DNA of 64,000 bases from Cylindrospermum stagnale PCC 7417 (GCF_000317535.1 NC_019757.1:2372501-2436500); one strand, 5' to 3'; shown: positions 10,464 through 18,547, numbered from the stretch's first letter. Notes: generated from the letters alone by a model not told the origin. Translations and numbers: made by a program.

Positions 10464-10850
10464 TTATTTAGTATTTTTCAGAAAATCTTGGGCTTGCTGC
10501 ATCGCGAATTCAAACTCCACTCGACTACTGGCTTCGAGGTTGAGTTCTCTACCATCAGGGGCTTTCAATACCAGTTTAATTGGTTTGTTGCTAAAGCGAT
10601 CGCCTAAAAACCCAAACAAAGTTTTGATATTCGCTGGATTAACCTCTGCACTTAACAACCCCCACAAAAAGCCACCTAAAGCTTTTGCATTCTCTGGAGT
10701 TTGTGCAACTTTTACCAACTCTACGTTTTCTACTCCATCCACTTCTTCTAGCTGCGGGCGTAAATTCTCTGCTGCTGTTTGCAATTCATCATTGTCTGAA
10801 CTCAACGCAGCCAGAGAAATCGTTACCTGTACATTAGAAGTAGTTGCCAT
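10464..10850 (-). CDS. Small EACC1-like protein paired with the caspase gene
   Basis: The protein has 128 residues, with no signal peptide or membrane helix. The N-terminal half looks like an alpha/beta domain (VQVTISLAAL, then NLRPQLEEVDGVENVEL). The C-terminal half carries PIKLVLKAPDGRELNLEASS and a final helix. The size, the ferredoxin-like pattern and the position 5 bp upstream of a caspase effector resemble the effector-associated constant component EACC1 described for bacterial conflict systems. That assignment is from memory and not certain. Co-transcription with the caspase gene is very likely. It may act as the sensor or adaptor for the protease. Confidence 0.6.
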   Translation of the reverse strand: MATTSNVQVTISLAALSSDNDELQTAAENLRPQLEEVDGVENVELVKVAQTPENAKALGGFLWGLLSAEVNPANIKTLFGFLGDRFSNKPIKLVLKAPDGRELNLEASSRVEFEFAMQQAQDFLKNTK

Positions 10851-10910
10851 CTGGAGCGTCCGAGTAGTATTAATAGTTTCTAGAGAAGATTATATACGTA
10901 ATCGAACAGT

Positions 10911-11066
10911 GCAAACAAAACCTCACCCTGGTTATGCTACGCACAACCTGTCCCTCTCCTTGTGAAGGAGAGGGATGTCCGTTAGGACAGGGTGAGGTTT
11001 TTTAAGGCTTTTGGATAATCGGATAACTTGTGTGTACACCGTGGCCTTGCAGGGAAGAGGATTTGC
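10911..11066. repeat. 156-bp direct repeat, copy 1
   Basis: This copy is nearly identical to the one at 11068-11223. It contains a 14-bp inverted repeat, AAAACCTCACCCTG (10917-10930) with CAGGGTGAGGTTTT (10988-11001). Nested inside is CCCTCTCCTT...AAGGAGAGGG. The structure would fold into a long hairpin and could end transcription. The unit begins GCAAA and ends TTTGC. Confidence 0.9.
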
Positions 11067-11067
11067 T

Positions 11068-11223
11068 GCAAACAAAACCTCACCCTGGTTATGCTACGCA
11101 AAACCTGTCCCTCTCCTTCGCAAGGAGAGGGATGTCTGTTAGGACAGGGTGAGGTTTTTCAAGGCTTTTGGATAATCGGATAACTTGTGTGTATACCTTG
11201 GCCTTGCAGGGAAGAGGATTTGC
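11068..11223. repeat. 156-bp direct repeat, copy 2
   Basis: The second copy is separated from the first by one base and differs from it at only a few positions (for example gtccgtt to gtctgtt, and cacaacc to caaaacc). The nested hairpin is conserved, including a compensating change in the inner loop. It lies just downstream of queF on the minus strand. Confidence 0.9.
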
Positions 11224-11237
11224 GGTTAAAATCTCCC

Positions 11238-11648
11238 CTACTTCTGATGCTTTACCTCTACAACCGTATGCACATTCCCACGGGGAGTAAAATCTGTTTT
11301 CACCGTTACTGCCAACGGGTCACAAGCGGCGACAAAATCATCTAAAATTTGATTAGCGGTTTCTTCGTGAGAAATATAGCGATCGCGATAACTATTAATA
11401 TAAAGTTTCAGCGCCTTTAATTCCACCACCCGCTCATCAGGCACATAGCTAATGTAAATCGTCGCAAAGTCAGGATAACCAGAAAACGGACATTTACAGG
11501 TAAATTCCGGCAAGGTAATATTAACGTCATATCGCCTACCCACGCGCGGATTTGGAAAAGTAATTAGTTGTCCTTCTGCAATCTCGCGTTCGCCATACTT
11601 CATTTCTTGGCTTGGCTGGGATAAAGTTTCCGGTGAGGAGTTACTCAT
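11238..11648 (-). CDS. queF: QueF, NADPH-dependent 7-cyano-7-deazaguanine reductase
   Basis: The 136-residue length is typical of the short (type I, unimodular) QueF. Hallmarks are EFTCKCPFSGYPDFATIYI, which holds the catalytic Cys and Asp, VVELKALKLYINSYRD, and the YISHEETANQIL helix with its conserved Glu. The enzyme reduces preQ0 to preQ1 in queuosine tRNA modification. No other queuosine genes are adjacent, and no preQ1 riboswitch was recognised in the short upstream gap. Confidence 0.95.
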   Translation of the reverse strand: MSNSSPETLSQPSQEMKYGEREIAEGQLITFPNPRVGRRYDVNITLPEFTCKCPFSGYPDFATIYISYVPDERVVELKALKLYINSYRDRYISHEETANQILDDFVAACDPLAVTVKTDFTPRGNVHTVVEVKHQK

Positions 11649-11683
11649 AAGTTAGTCAAGGAAAATACAGATATTCACCACTA

Positions 11684-12085
11684 TTAACTTAACTCCTTCT
11701 CCCAGTCGGGACAACTCTGATCATCCCAGCCGTGGGGATGCATTCCACAAACTAACAAGTTACCACCATAAACTTGACCGTGGTAGTTACTGCAACCGAT
11801 GCAAGCAGGATTTTTTTCTAGTGTAGCTTCAACTTCGTAAGGAAAACCCGGATCTCCATCTGTCACGACTTCTTCCAGTTCCCAGTAAATTTCCAAAATT
11901 GGTTCTGCCCATTCTTGTAAATACTGGTCAACTTCAGTGACAATATTCTTTTGTAATTCCTCGGTTATTTCTTCAGTTAACTCAAAAAAGGCATCTACCG
12001 CATCACCCATATCTAGGAAGAAGCGGTCTACCTCACCAGCCACCGTTTCGATCATCTCAATTAAATCTTTTTGCCACTGTTCCAT
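11684..12085 (-). CDS. Conserved hypothetical protein with C-terminal Cys-rich motif
   Basis: I chose the ATG at 12085 (MEQWQKDLIEMIETVAGEVD) rather than the upstream frame start at 12163, because the extra N-terminus looks untranslated and a GGCGG lies upstream. The result is 133 residues. The N-terminal two thirds is acidic and helical (many Glu/Asp, amphipathic). The C-terminal segment CIGCSNYHGQVYGGNLLVCG...HGWDDQSCPDWE has four Cys and His residues suitable for a metal centre. The function is unknown. It may share a transcript with queF downstream. Confidence 0.7.
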   Translation of the reverse strand: MEQWQKDLIEMIETVAGEVDRFFLDMGDAVDAFFELTEEITEELQKNIVTEVDQYLQEWAEPILEIYWELEEVVTDGDPGFPYEVEATLEKNPACIGCSNYHGQVYGGNLLVCGMHPHGWDDQSCPDWEKELS

Positions 12086-12243
12086 AAATTTGCCGCCTTT
12101 ACTGGCTATAAACAGGACGCTCAGTGCTACCTGGCTTGAAGCACTAGAGAACACCCTAGGCAATGTATATTAAACCAGTTTGTGTGATTGCGCCGATTAC
12201 AAAGTGCCGACCTTTGCTGATGCTCAGGGTAAAAAATCGCTTT

Positions 12244-12627
12244 TTACTGATCCCGTTGCAGTCGATTTAACTCATCTCGCAGTTCTAGCACTTGTTGGCG
12301 TAGTTGGTCTACATTATCCGGTGCGGTGTTTTTCACCGTTGGTTCTTCGTCATCTTCTAAGATTTCGATGCGGCGAGGTTCAGAAGGGGATGTTTTTTCT
12401 GGGGTTTCAGCAGATGTTTGGGGCTGTTGGGCTTGTTTCATCATGTCTTCGACGAAGCGGCGGGCTTCATCTGTGTTCATTTCGCCTTTTGCCACCATTT
12501 CATCCGCCAGCTTTTGGACTTGCGATCGCACTTCGGCTAATTTTCCCCCTGCTTTCTCACCCGCGTAAGAAGCTAACCCGACACCGAGGTAAAAAGCTTT
12601 TTGAACAAGATCTCCAAAACCAGGCAT
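12244..12627 (-). CDS. Phasin-like helical protein
   Basis: The 127-residue protein begins with MPGFGDLVQKAFYLGVGLAS, then YAGEKAGGKLAEVRSQVQKL. It continues through a charged helix, a Pro/Glu-rich linker, and a short C-terminal coiled coil (VDQLRQQVLELRDELNRL). This resembles cyanobacterial proteins annotated as phasin-family or polyhydroxyalkanoate-synthesis-regulator-like. Granule binding is only an inference. The SRP RNA gene lies immediately upstream on the same strand. Confidence 0.65.
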   Translation of the reverse strand: MPGFGDLVQKAFYLGVGLASYAGEKAGGKLAEVRSQVQKLADEMVAKGEMNTDEARRFVEDMMKQAQQPQTSAETPEKTSPSEPRRIEILEDDEEPTVKNTAPDNVDQLRQQVLELRDELNRLQRDQ

Positions 12628-12649
12628 TGCTGCTGACTGCTCCTACAAA

Positions 12650-12755
12650 TAGGGCGACCCGGAGACTACGCCTACCACAAGCATCCCGTATTGCTGCTAC
12701 CTTCCGGTCCTGACAAAGTTTGGGCGTTGAGATCGCATAGATCCAGGTCTGCTAA
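12650..12755 (-). ncRNA. ffs: Signal recognition particle RNA (small bacterial 4.5S type)
   Basis: The minus strand carries the universally conserved SRP domain IV loop: GTCAGGACCGGAAGGTAGCA, followed by GCAA. Terminal arms pair GACCTGG (12743-12749) with CCGGGTC (12656-12662). The predicted RNA is about 95-105 nt and binds Ffh for co-translational targeting. Exact ends are estimated from the helix. Confidence 0.93.
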
Positions 12756-12786
12756 CAGTATAACACCAAAACTCAGTTTGTGTGTG

Positions 12787-13053
12787 TTATTCAACAACAA
12801 TTCGCCATTCATAAAGCTGATAATCGACACAACCGTTGTGTACCAATGGATCACGAGCCACTATCGCTTCAGCTTCATCCATTGATGCCGCCTCAAACAG
12901 TAGCATCCCACCTCGGTGCTGCGCCCAATAACCTGAACTTGCTTTGTGTCCTTTGGCAATCAACTCTTGAACATAAGCTTTATGGGCGGGGACATATTGG
13001 TCAAAGGTGGGTTTATCCACTTTGCCTTCTTCAATCTTTACAAACCAAGGCAT
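12787..13053 (-). CDS. YciI-like protein
   Basis: The protein has 88 residues with the YCII fold pattern: MPWFVKIEEG..., HKAYVQELIAKGHKASSGYW, MLLFEAASMDEAEAIVARDP, and a C-terminal DYQLYEW strand. The conserved His and Asp (HKAY, RDPLV) are present. YciI proteins are small alpha/beta proteins of mostly unknown biochemical role. It stands alone, just upstream of SRP RNA on the same strand. Confidence 0.88.
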   Translation of the reverse strand: MPWFVKIEEGKVDKPTFDQYVPAHKAYVQELIAKGHKASSGYWAQHRGGMLLFEAASMDEAEAIVARDPLVHNGCVDYQLYEWRIVVE

Positions 13054-13146
13054 ATCGATTTTAGATTTTAGATTGGGATTGAGATCAAATAATTGGCTCC
13101 TTTATAGCCGCCTCATTTTAACCCGAATCCCCAAATCCCAAATCGA

Positions 13147-13689
13147 ATGAGCCGCTTTTTCATCGCCCTCTTACCACCACAAGACATTCAAGACTACGCC
13201 AACCAAGTCAAGCAGCATTTTGCCGAACAGTATGCCAGTTGCGGCGCACAAAAGTCTCCACCCCACATTACTCTGCAACCGCCCTTTGAATGGGCAGATG
13301 CCAACGTTTCAGTTCTAGAATCATCCCTCAAAGAGTTTGCCAGTGGGCAACAATCAGTATCAATTACACTCAGCGGGTTTGATGCCTTTGCCCCTCGCGT
13401 CATCTACATTAATGTGGTTAAAAGTCAAGCACTTCTAACTTTGCAAGCAAATTTAATGGCGTATTTGGCAAGGACTCTGGGAATTGTTGATCAAGTTTCT
13501 CAAAGCCGTCCCTTTGCACCCCACATGACAGTGGCGTTTCGGGACTTAACAAAGCGCAACTTTCACGCTGCTTGGCCAGAATTTCGGCAACGTCAGTTGC
13601 ATTTTGAATTTACGGCTGATAATTTAACGCTACTGCTTCACGATGGTAAACGCTGGAATATCAAATCGGAGTTTTCTTTTTTGTTCTAG
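13147..13689 (+). CDS. RNA 2',3'-cyclic phosphodiesterase / 2'-5' RNA ligase family
   Basis: The 180-residue protein has the two HxT motifs of the 2H phosphoesterase superfamily: SPPHITLQPPFEW and FAPHMTVAFRDL. The family (ThpR/LigT) opens RNA 2',3'-cyclic phosphates in the cytoplasm. The gene converges on the AhpD-like gene and overlaps its stop by 4 nt. Confidence 0.9.
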   Translation: MSRFFIALLPPQDIQDYANQVKQHFAEQYASCGAQKSPPHITLQPPFEWADANVSVLESSLKEFASGQQSVSITLSGFDAFAPRVIYINVVKSQALLTLQANLMAYLARTLGIVDQVSQSRPFAPHMTVAFRDLTKRNFHAAWPEFRQRQLHFEFTADNLTLLLHDGKRWNIKSEFSFLF

Positions 13690-14078
13690 GTTTTAAAGAC
13701 CTCATCCACCGGAATCTGATAGCCGTTAGCTAGGCGATTAGTCATATTTGCTGTAGCTGCGATCGCCAACAATTCACCTAACATAGTATCACTCATCCCC
13801 TTAGCACGAGCCGCCGCCGTGTGTGAGGCGATGCAGTAATCACAACCATTTGTCACACTCACGGCGATGTAAATCAGTTCGCGCATCAGTGGATCAATTT
13901 CACCAGGACTAGCCATCACTTCCTTCAATGTTTCCCAGGTTCGCCGCAGAGTCGGGGGATGGTTGGCGATAGATTTCCAGAAGTTATTGATATATTCAGT
14001 TTGGCGGGTGGCGCGGATGTCGTCATATACGGCACGCACTTCGTCGCTGGCTTCTTCGTATTCAATCAACTTGGTCAT
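13686..14078 (-). CDS. AhpD/carboxymuconolactone decarboxylase-family protein
   Basis: The 130-residue protein has the CxxC active site in its usual context (VTNGCDYCIASHTAAARAKG). The flanking helix is LMRELIYIAVS. CMD-domain proteins with CxxCxxxH are thiol peroxidase-like reductases. This one has no adjacent peroxiredoxin, so the substrate is unknown. The C-terminus overlaps the convergent phosphodiesterase gene by 4 nt. Confidence 0.88.
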   Translation of the reverse strand: MTKLIEYEEASDEVRAVYDDIRATRQTEYINNFWKSIANHPPTLRRTWETLKEVMASPGEIDPLMRELIYIAVSVTNGCDYCIASHTAAARAKGMSDTMLGELLAIAATANMTNRLANGYQIPVDEVFKT

Positions 14079-14144
14079 ATTTCTATTTAAATTAGTTTCG
14101 CAGTAATTCCGGGAACTCCAACAAATAAATTATCCAATAAACTA

Positions 14145-14163
14145 GGCGGGCTAGAAGCCCACC
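14145..14163 (-). terminator. Hairpin downstream of rca
   Basis: GGGCT (14148-14152) pairs with AGCCC (14156-14160), extended by flanking GG/CC. It lies between the end of rca and the next minus-strand gene. It lacks a strong T-run and resembles a dispersed Nostoc-type hairpin, so a terminator role is tentative. Confidence 0.35.
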
Positions 14164-14233
14164 CCACAAGAGCTAGTGGCATATTTTTTTACTTGGAAGT
14201 CCCTTACTCAGGGCGCGGGACGCCATTTTCGCC

Positions 14234-15481
14234 TCAATTTTTCCCATCCGGACGCTGAATAATCGTCTCTATCACCCGCCGCTTCGCCTTGGGATCAATT
14301 CCTACCAAACGCACATACTCACCGCTATATTCCGCCAAACAAGATTCTAAAGTTGATATGGCATCTGAATGTGCATCAATGTGGCTATTAGTGCAACTTT
14401 GCCAAGAACCCGTGCGGAAACGGCGGGCATCTACGTGTTCAATGCCAATTTTGTAACCTTGAGCCAGTATTTGCCGGATTTGTTCTTGTGTCTCTAAGGT
14501 TAAATGGCTATTCGATGCTTCCGGTTTTGGAAATCCATTAGTTGACGGTTGGCTAACTGGTGTCTCAGCAGCAGGTGACGCAGCTTGATAACTTCTGCCT
14601 CTATTTAAGCGATTGTAATCATCAACTAAATGGGAAGTTTCCACCCGTTGTTGTTCGCCTACTATCAAGTTACCAGCCTCGATTAAGTGAGACAGACTGA
14701 AATCCGGCTTTTTAAACTCCGGTGGCTTTTCTGCGCTGTTTACCACACGCAACGAAACCCGCTCAAAACCAACCTGGTGAATGAATTCACGGATTTGTTC
14801 GTCATAAATGCGCGATCGCAAAGCGCTAAAAAAGTCAACGGACTGATTGATAAAAGTATCAACTAGCTGTTCAACTTGCCGCTGTGAAAGTCCATCTTCC
14901 GCAAAAATCCCGCCGACAATCCCCACCTTGTCATCTCGGCTGGGTTCCCAGTAAAATTTCTCCATCCGTCCATCCCGAATTAACGGCGCATAGAGAGTAG
15001 AAAAATCGTTTCCTGTGACAATAATCGGCACACGATGCAAAGGCGTAGAGTCATAACTTCCAGGTAACTGCACATCTGTAGGATTATCAGCAATATTCAT
15101 CAGAGTGGCATTTACCAACTGAGTATTTACAGTATACTGAGTACCTTCATCAAAGCGTCCCGCACCCGCATCTAAATCGTTAATCATCAGCACACACATT
15201 TTGCCGCGCACTTTGATCAGTTCTGCCGTTTCCCGATAGCGCAAACGAATCAAACGCGCTGGATCTCCCGCATCTGGACTTTCCAATTCTCCACCAGATA
15301 TCTGAGTCACCTCGATACCCATTTTCTCAAAAACTAACTCACATTGAAAAGTCTTACCCTCACCTTTACGTCCATGAATCCCCAAAATCAAAGGAACTCG
15401 CACACCAGGGAGTTGCAAGAAGTTTTTGGTGATATGAACGCCAAGTTTATCGAGAAAGCGGGGAGCAATATAGTAACTCAT
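14234..15481 (-). CDS. rca: RuBisCO activase with C-terminal small-subunit-like domain
   Basis: The protein has 415 residues. An AAA+ domain comes first: Walker A GRKGEGKT (37-44), Walker B VLMINDLD (about 97-104), and the arginine-rich segment LIRDGRMEKFYWEP. After a Pro/Ser-rich linker (about 300-325), the C-terminus from SHLTLETQEQIRQIL to RVIETIIQRPDG is a RuBisCO small-subunit-like domain. It contains two cysteines (SCTNSH, ESCLAEY) of the kind that act as a redox switch in such domains. The protein removes inhibitory sugar phosphates from RuBisCO, and the SSU-like domain tethers it to the holoenzyme in carboxysomes. It shares strand with rbcLXS about 2.2 kb away. Confidence 0.95.
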   Translation of the reverse strand: MSYYIAPRFLDKLGVHITKNFLQLPGVRVPLILGIHGRKGEGKTFQCELVFEKMGIEVTQISGGELESPDAGDPARLIRLRYRETAELIKVRGKMCVLMINDLDAGAGRFDEGTQYTVNTQLVNATLMNIADNPTDVQLPGSYDSTPLHRVPIIVTGNDFSTLYAPLIRDGRMEKFYWEPSRDDKVGIVGGIFAEDGLSQRQVEQLVDTFINQSVDFFSALRSRIYDEQIREFIHQVGFERVSLRVVNSAEKPPEFKKPDFSLSHLIEAGNLIVGEQQRVETSHLVDDYNRLNRGRSYQAASPAAETPVSQPSTNGFPKPEASNSHLTLETQEQIRQILAQGYKIGIEHVDARRFRTGSWQSCTNSHIDAHSDAISTLESCLAEYSGEYVRLVGIDPKAKRRVIETIIQRPDGKN

Positions 15482-15565
15482 AAAATTCTCACTAGCTAGG
15501 ACTTATCAAGTATGATGTTAAGTTTTTTCGGGTCTGTATTACAGAATATTCGTGAAAATATTCTA

Positions 15566-15764
15566 AGAGGATGTTTGAAAAGTTATTTGTGATAAATATA
15601 ACACTCGTAGATCCCCCTAAATCCCCCTTAAAAAGGGGGATTTTAAGAGTTTATTGCCCCCCTTTTTAAGGGGAGCCACTGCGTTGGACGGGTTTCCCGG
15701 CTTAAAGCAAGTGGCGTGGGTTGGGGGGATCTCGATCAATTTTGATACTTTTCAAACATCCTCT
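15566..15764. mobile_element. MITE-like element with 18-bp perfect terminal inverted repeats
   Basis: The ends are AGAGGATGTTTGAAAAGT (15566-15583) and its exact reverse complement ACTTTTCAAACATCCTCT (15747-15764), 199 bp overall. The interior holds a strong palindrome: ccccctaaatccccctt with ttaaggggg halves around 15612-15672. It also has the gccactgcgttggacgggtttcc...gtggcg phrase, like a dispersed Nostoc repeat. No transposase is encoded. A target-site duplication is not clear. Confidence 0.85.
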
Positions 15765-15767
15765 AAA

Positions 15768-15942
15768 CTCGACTTTATCCATTTTTACGAACCCCAAAAC
15801 CTGACGCAGAAACTCTTATGGGACGATAGTTTTAGTTTTTGTACTTGAACAAAAATCAGTGACATAGAAAAAGTATTTGCTAAAAAGCCAGGGTTTTTGC
15901 CGGGTAAGGAAAACCAATTTCTTAATTTTGGATAAAGTCGAG
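15768..15942. repeat. Second inverted-repeat unit, 14-bp arms
   Basis: CTCGACTTTATCCA (15768-15781) and TGGATAAAGTCGAG (15929-15942) are exact inverted copies enclosing about 147 bp with no real ORF. It abuts the MITE-like element at 15566-15764. It may be another short mobile element or the host of the MITE insertion. Confidence 0.6.
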
Positions 15943-16007
15943 CTAAAGGGGCATCAAAAAATTTAATTAGGAATACGGGAGTTAACTCGACAACAAGTTG
16001 ATTATCT

Positions 16008-16094
16008 TTAGATGATCATAATCTCGCCACTGAGTGCTGCTTTAATTAGTTCAACCAAGTGTATAGATGTTTTATCGATAATCACTTGCTGCAT
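16008..16094 (-). pseudogene. Truncated Phd/YefM-like antitoxin fragment
   Basis: The minus-strand frame ATG (16094) to TAA (16008) gives 28 residues: MQQVIIDKTSIHLVELIKAA then LSGEIMII. This is the usual N-terminus of prevent-host-death-type antitoxins (compare thLpeLieaa.sGeeiiI), which are normally about 70-90 residues. The remainder and any toxin are absent. The inverted-repeat units begin about 65 bp further downstream. Confidence 0.5.
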
Positions 16095-16125
16095 AAGTAG
16101 CACCTGACAATAACCAAAATTTAAA

Positions 16126-17493
16126 TCAATGTTTTTGTATGACTACGATTGTATCATGTTTGATAGTTCCAGCCCAATTAACATTTCTGGGGATATTCAA
16201 CTTACGATTTTTCAACAAAAGGTGAAATCTGAAAACTTCTTGAAAACCGATAGTAGCCGCAAACTCAGTTAGCGAATCAGCAACAGGAATATCAACTCCA
16301 CAAATTCGACTAAAATCACCCACAGCAAAGCAGTAATGACCACCAGCTTTTAGTTTATGATAACAACTATAAAAATGTTGCTTCATATCCATAAAATACT
16401 TATATACTACCCTCGCTCTCAACTGATTTTGTCCTTTACTAGCTTGATATTTTTCTCCAGTAAATATCTCTGCAATTAAATTATCAAGATACTTATAACC
16501 TGTTTGTCCCAACTGTTTATAGTTTGAGCTAGAAATTCTTTCAGTTCCAATTTCCTTTGAATATAAATCCAATCTGTCTTGATTACTCTTCACAAAATCT
16601 AGCCAATGTAGCTCAAATTTAGAAGCCCAAACATAATCAATTGCATTAATATAGGGAGGAGATGTCACAACGGCATCACATAACCAATCTCCATCTAAAT
16701 TACGTGCATCTTGTGACGATACTTCTCTGGTACAAGAATTATCCCAACTTAACTGATGCCAGTCTGCGAGAGCTTCTATAATTTTATCAAGATAATATTT
16801 AAAATATTTAAAAACATCTGCACGAGTTCTTGTAGGTGTTTCTTTAACACTAGAACGACGTGCTGCTAATATCATACCATCATTCATATCAGAGCATTTT
16901 CTGACAGTTGATGCAAAAGCGAGTAGTAAAACAGGTTGATAAGCTGGTTTTGATGAAAATATTCTGTTTTTTATAATTTCCAAACCTTCTTGTACTGGCT
17001 TCTGAAACCAAAAGTCTTTATTACTAAAATCAACGCTGTTAATCACACTCTTCTCAAGATTGGCATCTGCAACAATTTTGTAGGACTCCTCTAAGATATC
17101 AATTAGCGGTAGACGAGTAGTTTTAACTCTGCAAATTAACTGACTAAGAGGGTTGTTATCCGACCAAACAACGTTTCTGCCTAGTTTCAAAGCCTCGATA
17201 ATGCTAGTTCCTGAACCTGCAAACGGTTCTAAGATGACTTCACCTTTAGATGTATATTTTTGTAAAAACCAAGATGGTATTTCAGGAATCGTTTTTGCGG
17301 GTTGAAAGCCAAGGGAGTAAACCTTTAAAGGTGAAAGTCTATCAAGAGAAATATATGCCCCATTTGGTAAATCAACTGGGATAGTATTCTTGACATCCAT
17401 ATAGGATGTCAAGCTTTGTAAACTGCTATTTACAGCAGAGGATATTTCCGGTGGGTTATTGTCAGTAAAAATCGATAGCTGATTAGCGTTCAT
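16126..17493 (-). CDS. DNA amino-methyltransferase (solitary)
   Basis: The protein has 455 residues. The SAM-binding motif EPFAGSGTS (FAGSGT at 91-96) is followed by an acidic WSDNNPL segment. The catalytic motif TSPPY (277-281, VVTSPPYINAIDYVW) marks an N4-cytosine or N6-adenine methylase. Motif I precedes motif IV with about 180 residues between them. No restriction endonuclease gene is adjacent, so it looks like an orphan modification enzyme. The gene is AT-rich compared with the rbc and rca genes around it, suggesting acquisition. Target sequence unknown. Confidence 0.88.
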   Translation of the reverse strand: MNANQLSIFTDNNPPEISSAVNSSLQSLTSYMDVKNTIPVDLPNGAYISLDRLSPLKVYSLGFQPAKTIPEIPSWFLQKYTSKGEVILEPFAGSGTSIIEALKLGRNVVWSDNNPLSQLICRVKTTRLPLIDILEESYKIVADANLEKSVINSVDFSNKDFWFQKPVQEGLEIIKNRIFSSKPAYQPVLLLAFASTVRKCSDMNDGMILAARRSSVKETPTRTRADVFKYFKYYLDKIIEALADWHQLSWDNSCTREVSSQDARNLDGDWLCDAVVTSPPYINAIDYVWASKFELHWLDFVKSNQDRLDLYSKEIGTERISSSNYKQLGQTGYKYLDNLIAEIFTGEKYQASKGQNQLRARVVYKYFMDMKQHFYSCYHKLKAGGHYCFAVGDFSRICGVDIPVADSLTEFAATIGFQEVFRFHLLLKNRKLNIPRNVNWAGTIKHDTIVVIQKH

Positions 17494-17679
17494 ATATTAT
17501 TATTTCAATATGATTGCTACTTATAGCATCTAAAGATTGCTTCTAAGTCAAGCTTAATGCTGCATTAAAAGAGTTATTTATTAAATAATTACCACTTTTA
17601 GCTTTGTGTGTGCTACTCAACCTACAATTCTATTCTCCAACAAAAACTTAAAACAAACACTCAGCTAACCTCCATATCT

Positions 17680-17712
17680 AAAAAAAGAGAGATAGACAAC
17701 TCTACCTCTCTT
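17680..17712 (-). terminator. Rho-independent terminator of the rbc operon
   Basis: On the minus strand AAGAGAG...CTCTCTT is followed by a T-run (the A-run at 17680-17686 of the plus strand). The stem is extended by TAGA/TCTA pairs. It lies about 35 bp after the rbcS stop codon. Confidence 0.75.
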
Positions 17713-17747
17713 ATTAATTCATGAAATTACTATTAGCTCATCAGCTT

Positions 17748-18077
17748 TTAGTATTTGTTGGGTTTGTGAACAAGGAAGCTGAGAACTTGGCACTGCTTGA
17801 TGTTGTCAAAACCCACAACGCGGATATAGCAGTTGTTGAATTGAGAACGGCATCCTTGAACTTCGCCCAATACTTCTTGAGTAGATTTAGCGCCGAACAA
17901 AGGTAGCTTCCACATTGTCCAATATAATTCTGTTGGTTCAGAAGTTTCATTGAACTCAATTGCTGGAATGTAACCTTGATTCAAAATGTACTGAATCTGC
18001 TTGGCAATTTGAGCGTCAGACAGGGGGGGCAGATAAGATAGGGTTTCGTAACGACGCTCTTTTGGTAAAGTTTGCAT
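17748..18077 (-). CDS. rbcS: RuBisCO small subunit
   Basis: The 109-residue protein begins [20 protein letters not shown]. The conserved core is [13 protein letters not shown], followed by [12 protein letters not shown] and [12 protein letters not shown]. The length and motifs match cyanobacterial form IB small subunits. It is the last gene of rbcL-rbcX-rbcS, 45 bp after rbcX, and is followed by a terminator. Eight copies cap the L8 core of the enzyme in carboxysomes. Confidence 0.98.
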   Translation of the reverse strand: MQTLPKERRYETLSYLPPLSDAQIAKQIQYILNQGYIPAIEFNETSEPTELYWTMWKLPLFGAKSTQEVLGEVQGCRSQFNNCYIRVVGFDNIKQCQVLSFLVHKPNKY

Positions 18078-18122
18078 AGCTGTTGATAAGGTAGTGCGAT
18101 TGTTTACTATTAGATTGATCGA

Positions 18123-18530
18123 CTAATTGGATAAGTTATCCAAATTCGGGTTTGAGATTGTCTGCTGTTCTGATTCTGGACTGGGGTTTGACAAATTAAT
18201 TTGCGTGACCCGTTCTAGATGCTGGCGACGTTGTTCCATATTGGCTTGCTGAATGCCAGTGCGAACCATTTCCGGTAAGAAATCAGTAACTTCCGCCGCT
18301 ATGTGCTCCCTGACAGTCATAATCCGCAATGCCAAATCTGACTTTTCTCGAAACAGTTCGTCAATATAAGCCTCTCCATCCTGGACTTTGCCAGCAGAAA
18401 AGTTATGCAGCCAAAGCGCTAATGGAGGATTTGTTTCGTCTAGTTGTGCCAGTACCGTCCTTAGCGCCTGATAAGTCAAGTAGCTTTGGAGAGTCTTGGC
18501 TGTGTCCTTCGCAATTTGCTTTAGATTCAT
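18123..18530 (-). CDS. rbcX: RbcX, RuBisCO assembly chaperone
   Basis: The 135-residue protein begins MNLKQIAKDTAKTLQSYLTY, then QALRTVLAQLDETNPPLALW. The central YLTYQALR..QL and helical arms are typical of RbcX dimers. These bind the C-terminal EIKFEF peptide of RbcL, which the rbcL here encodes. The C-terminal tail is Ser/Asn/Gln-rich and variable. It lies between rbcL and rbcS. Confidence 0.96.
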   Translation of the reverse strand: MNLKQIAKDTAKTLQSYLTYQALRTVLAQLDETNPPLALWLHNFSAGKVQDGEAYIDELFREKSDLALRIMTVREHIAAEVTDFLPEMVRTGIQQANMEQRRQHLERVTQINLSNPSPESEQQTISNPNLDNLSN

Positions 18531-18547
18531 GCTTGACCCCAGCCCAC

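Noticed and set aside
11649-11683. preQ1 riboswitch ahead of queF
   Set aside because: The gap is too short and shows no preQ1 aptamer pattern.
12180-12713. 177-codon plus-strand frame over the phasin-like gene and SRP RNA
   Set aside because: It covers a structural RNA and is antisense to a better-supported gene.
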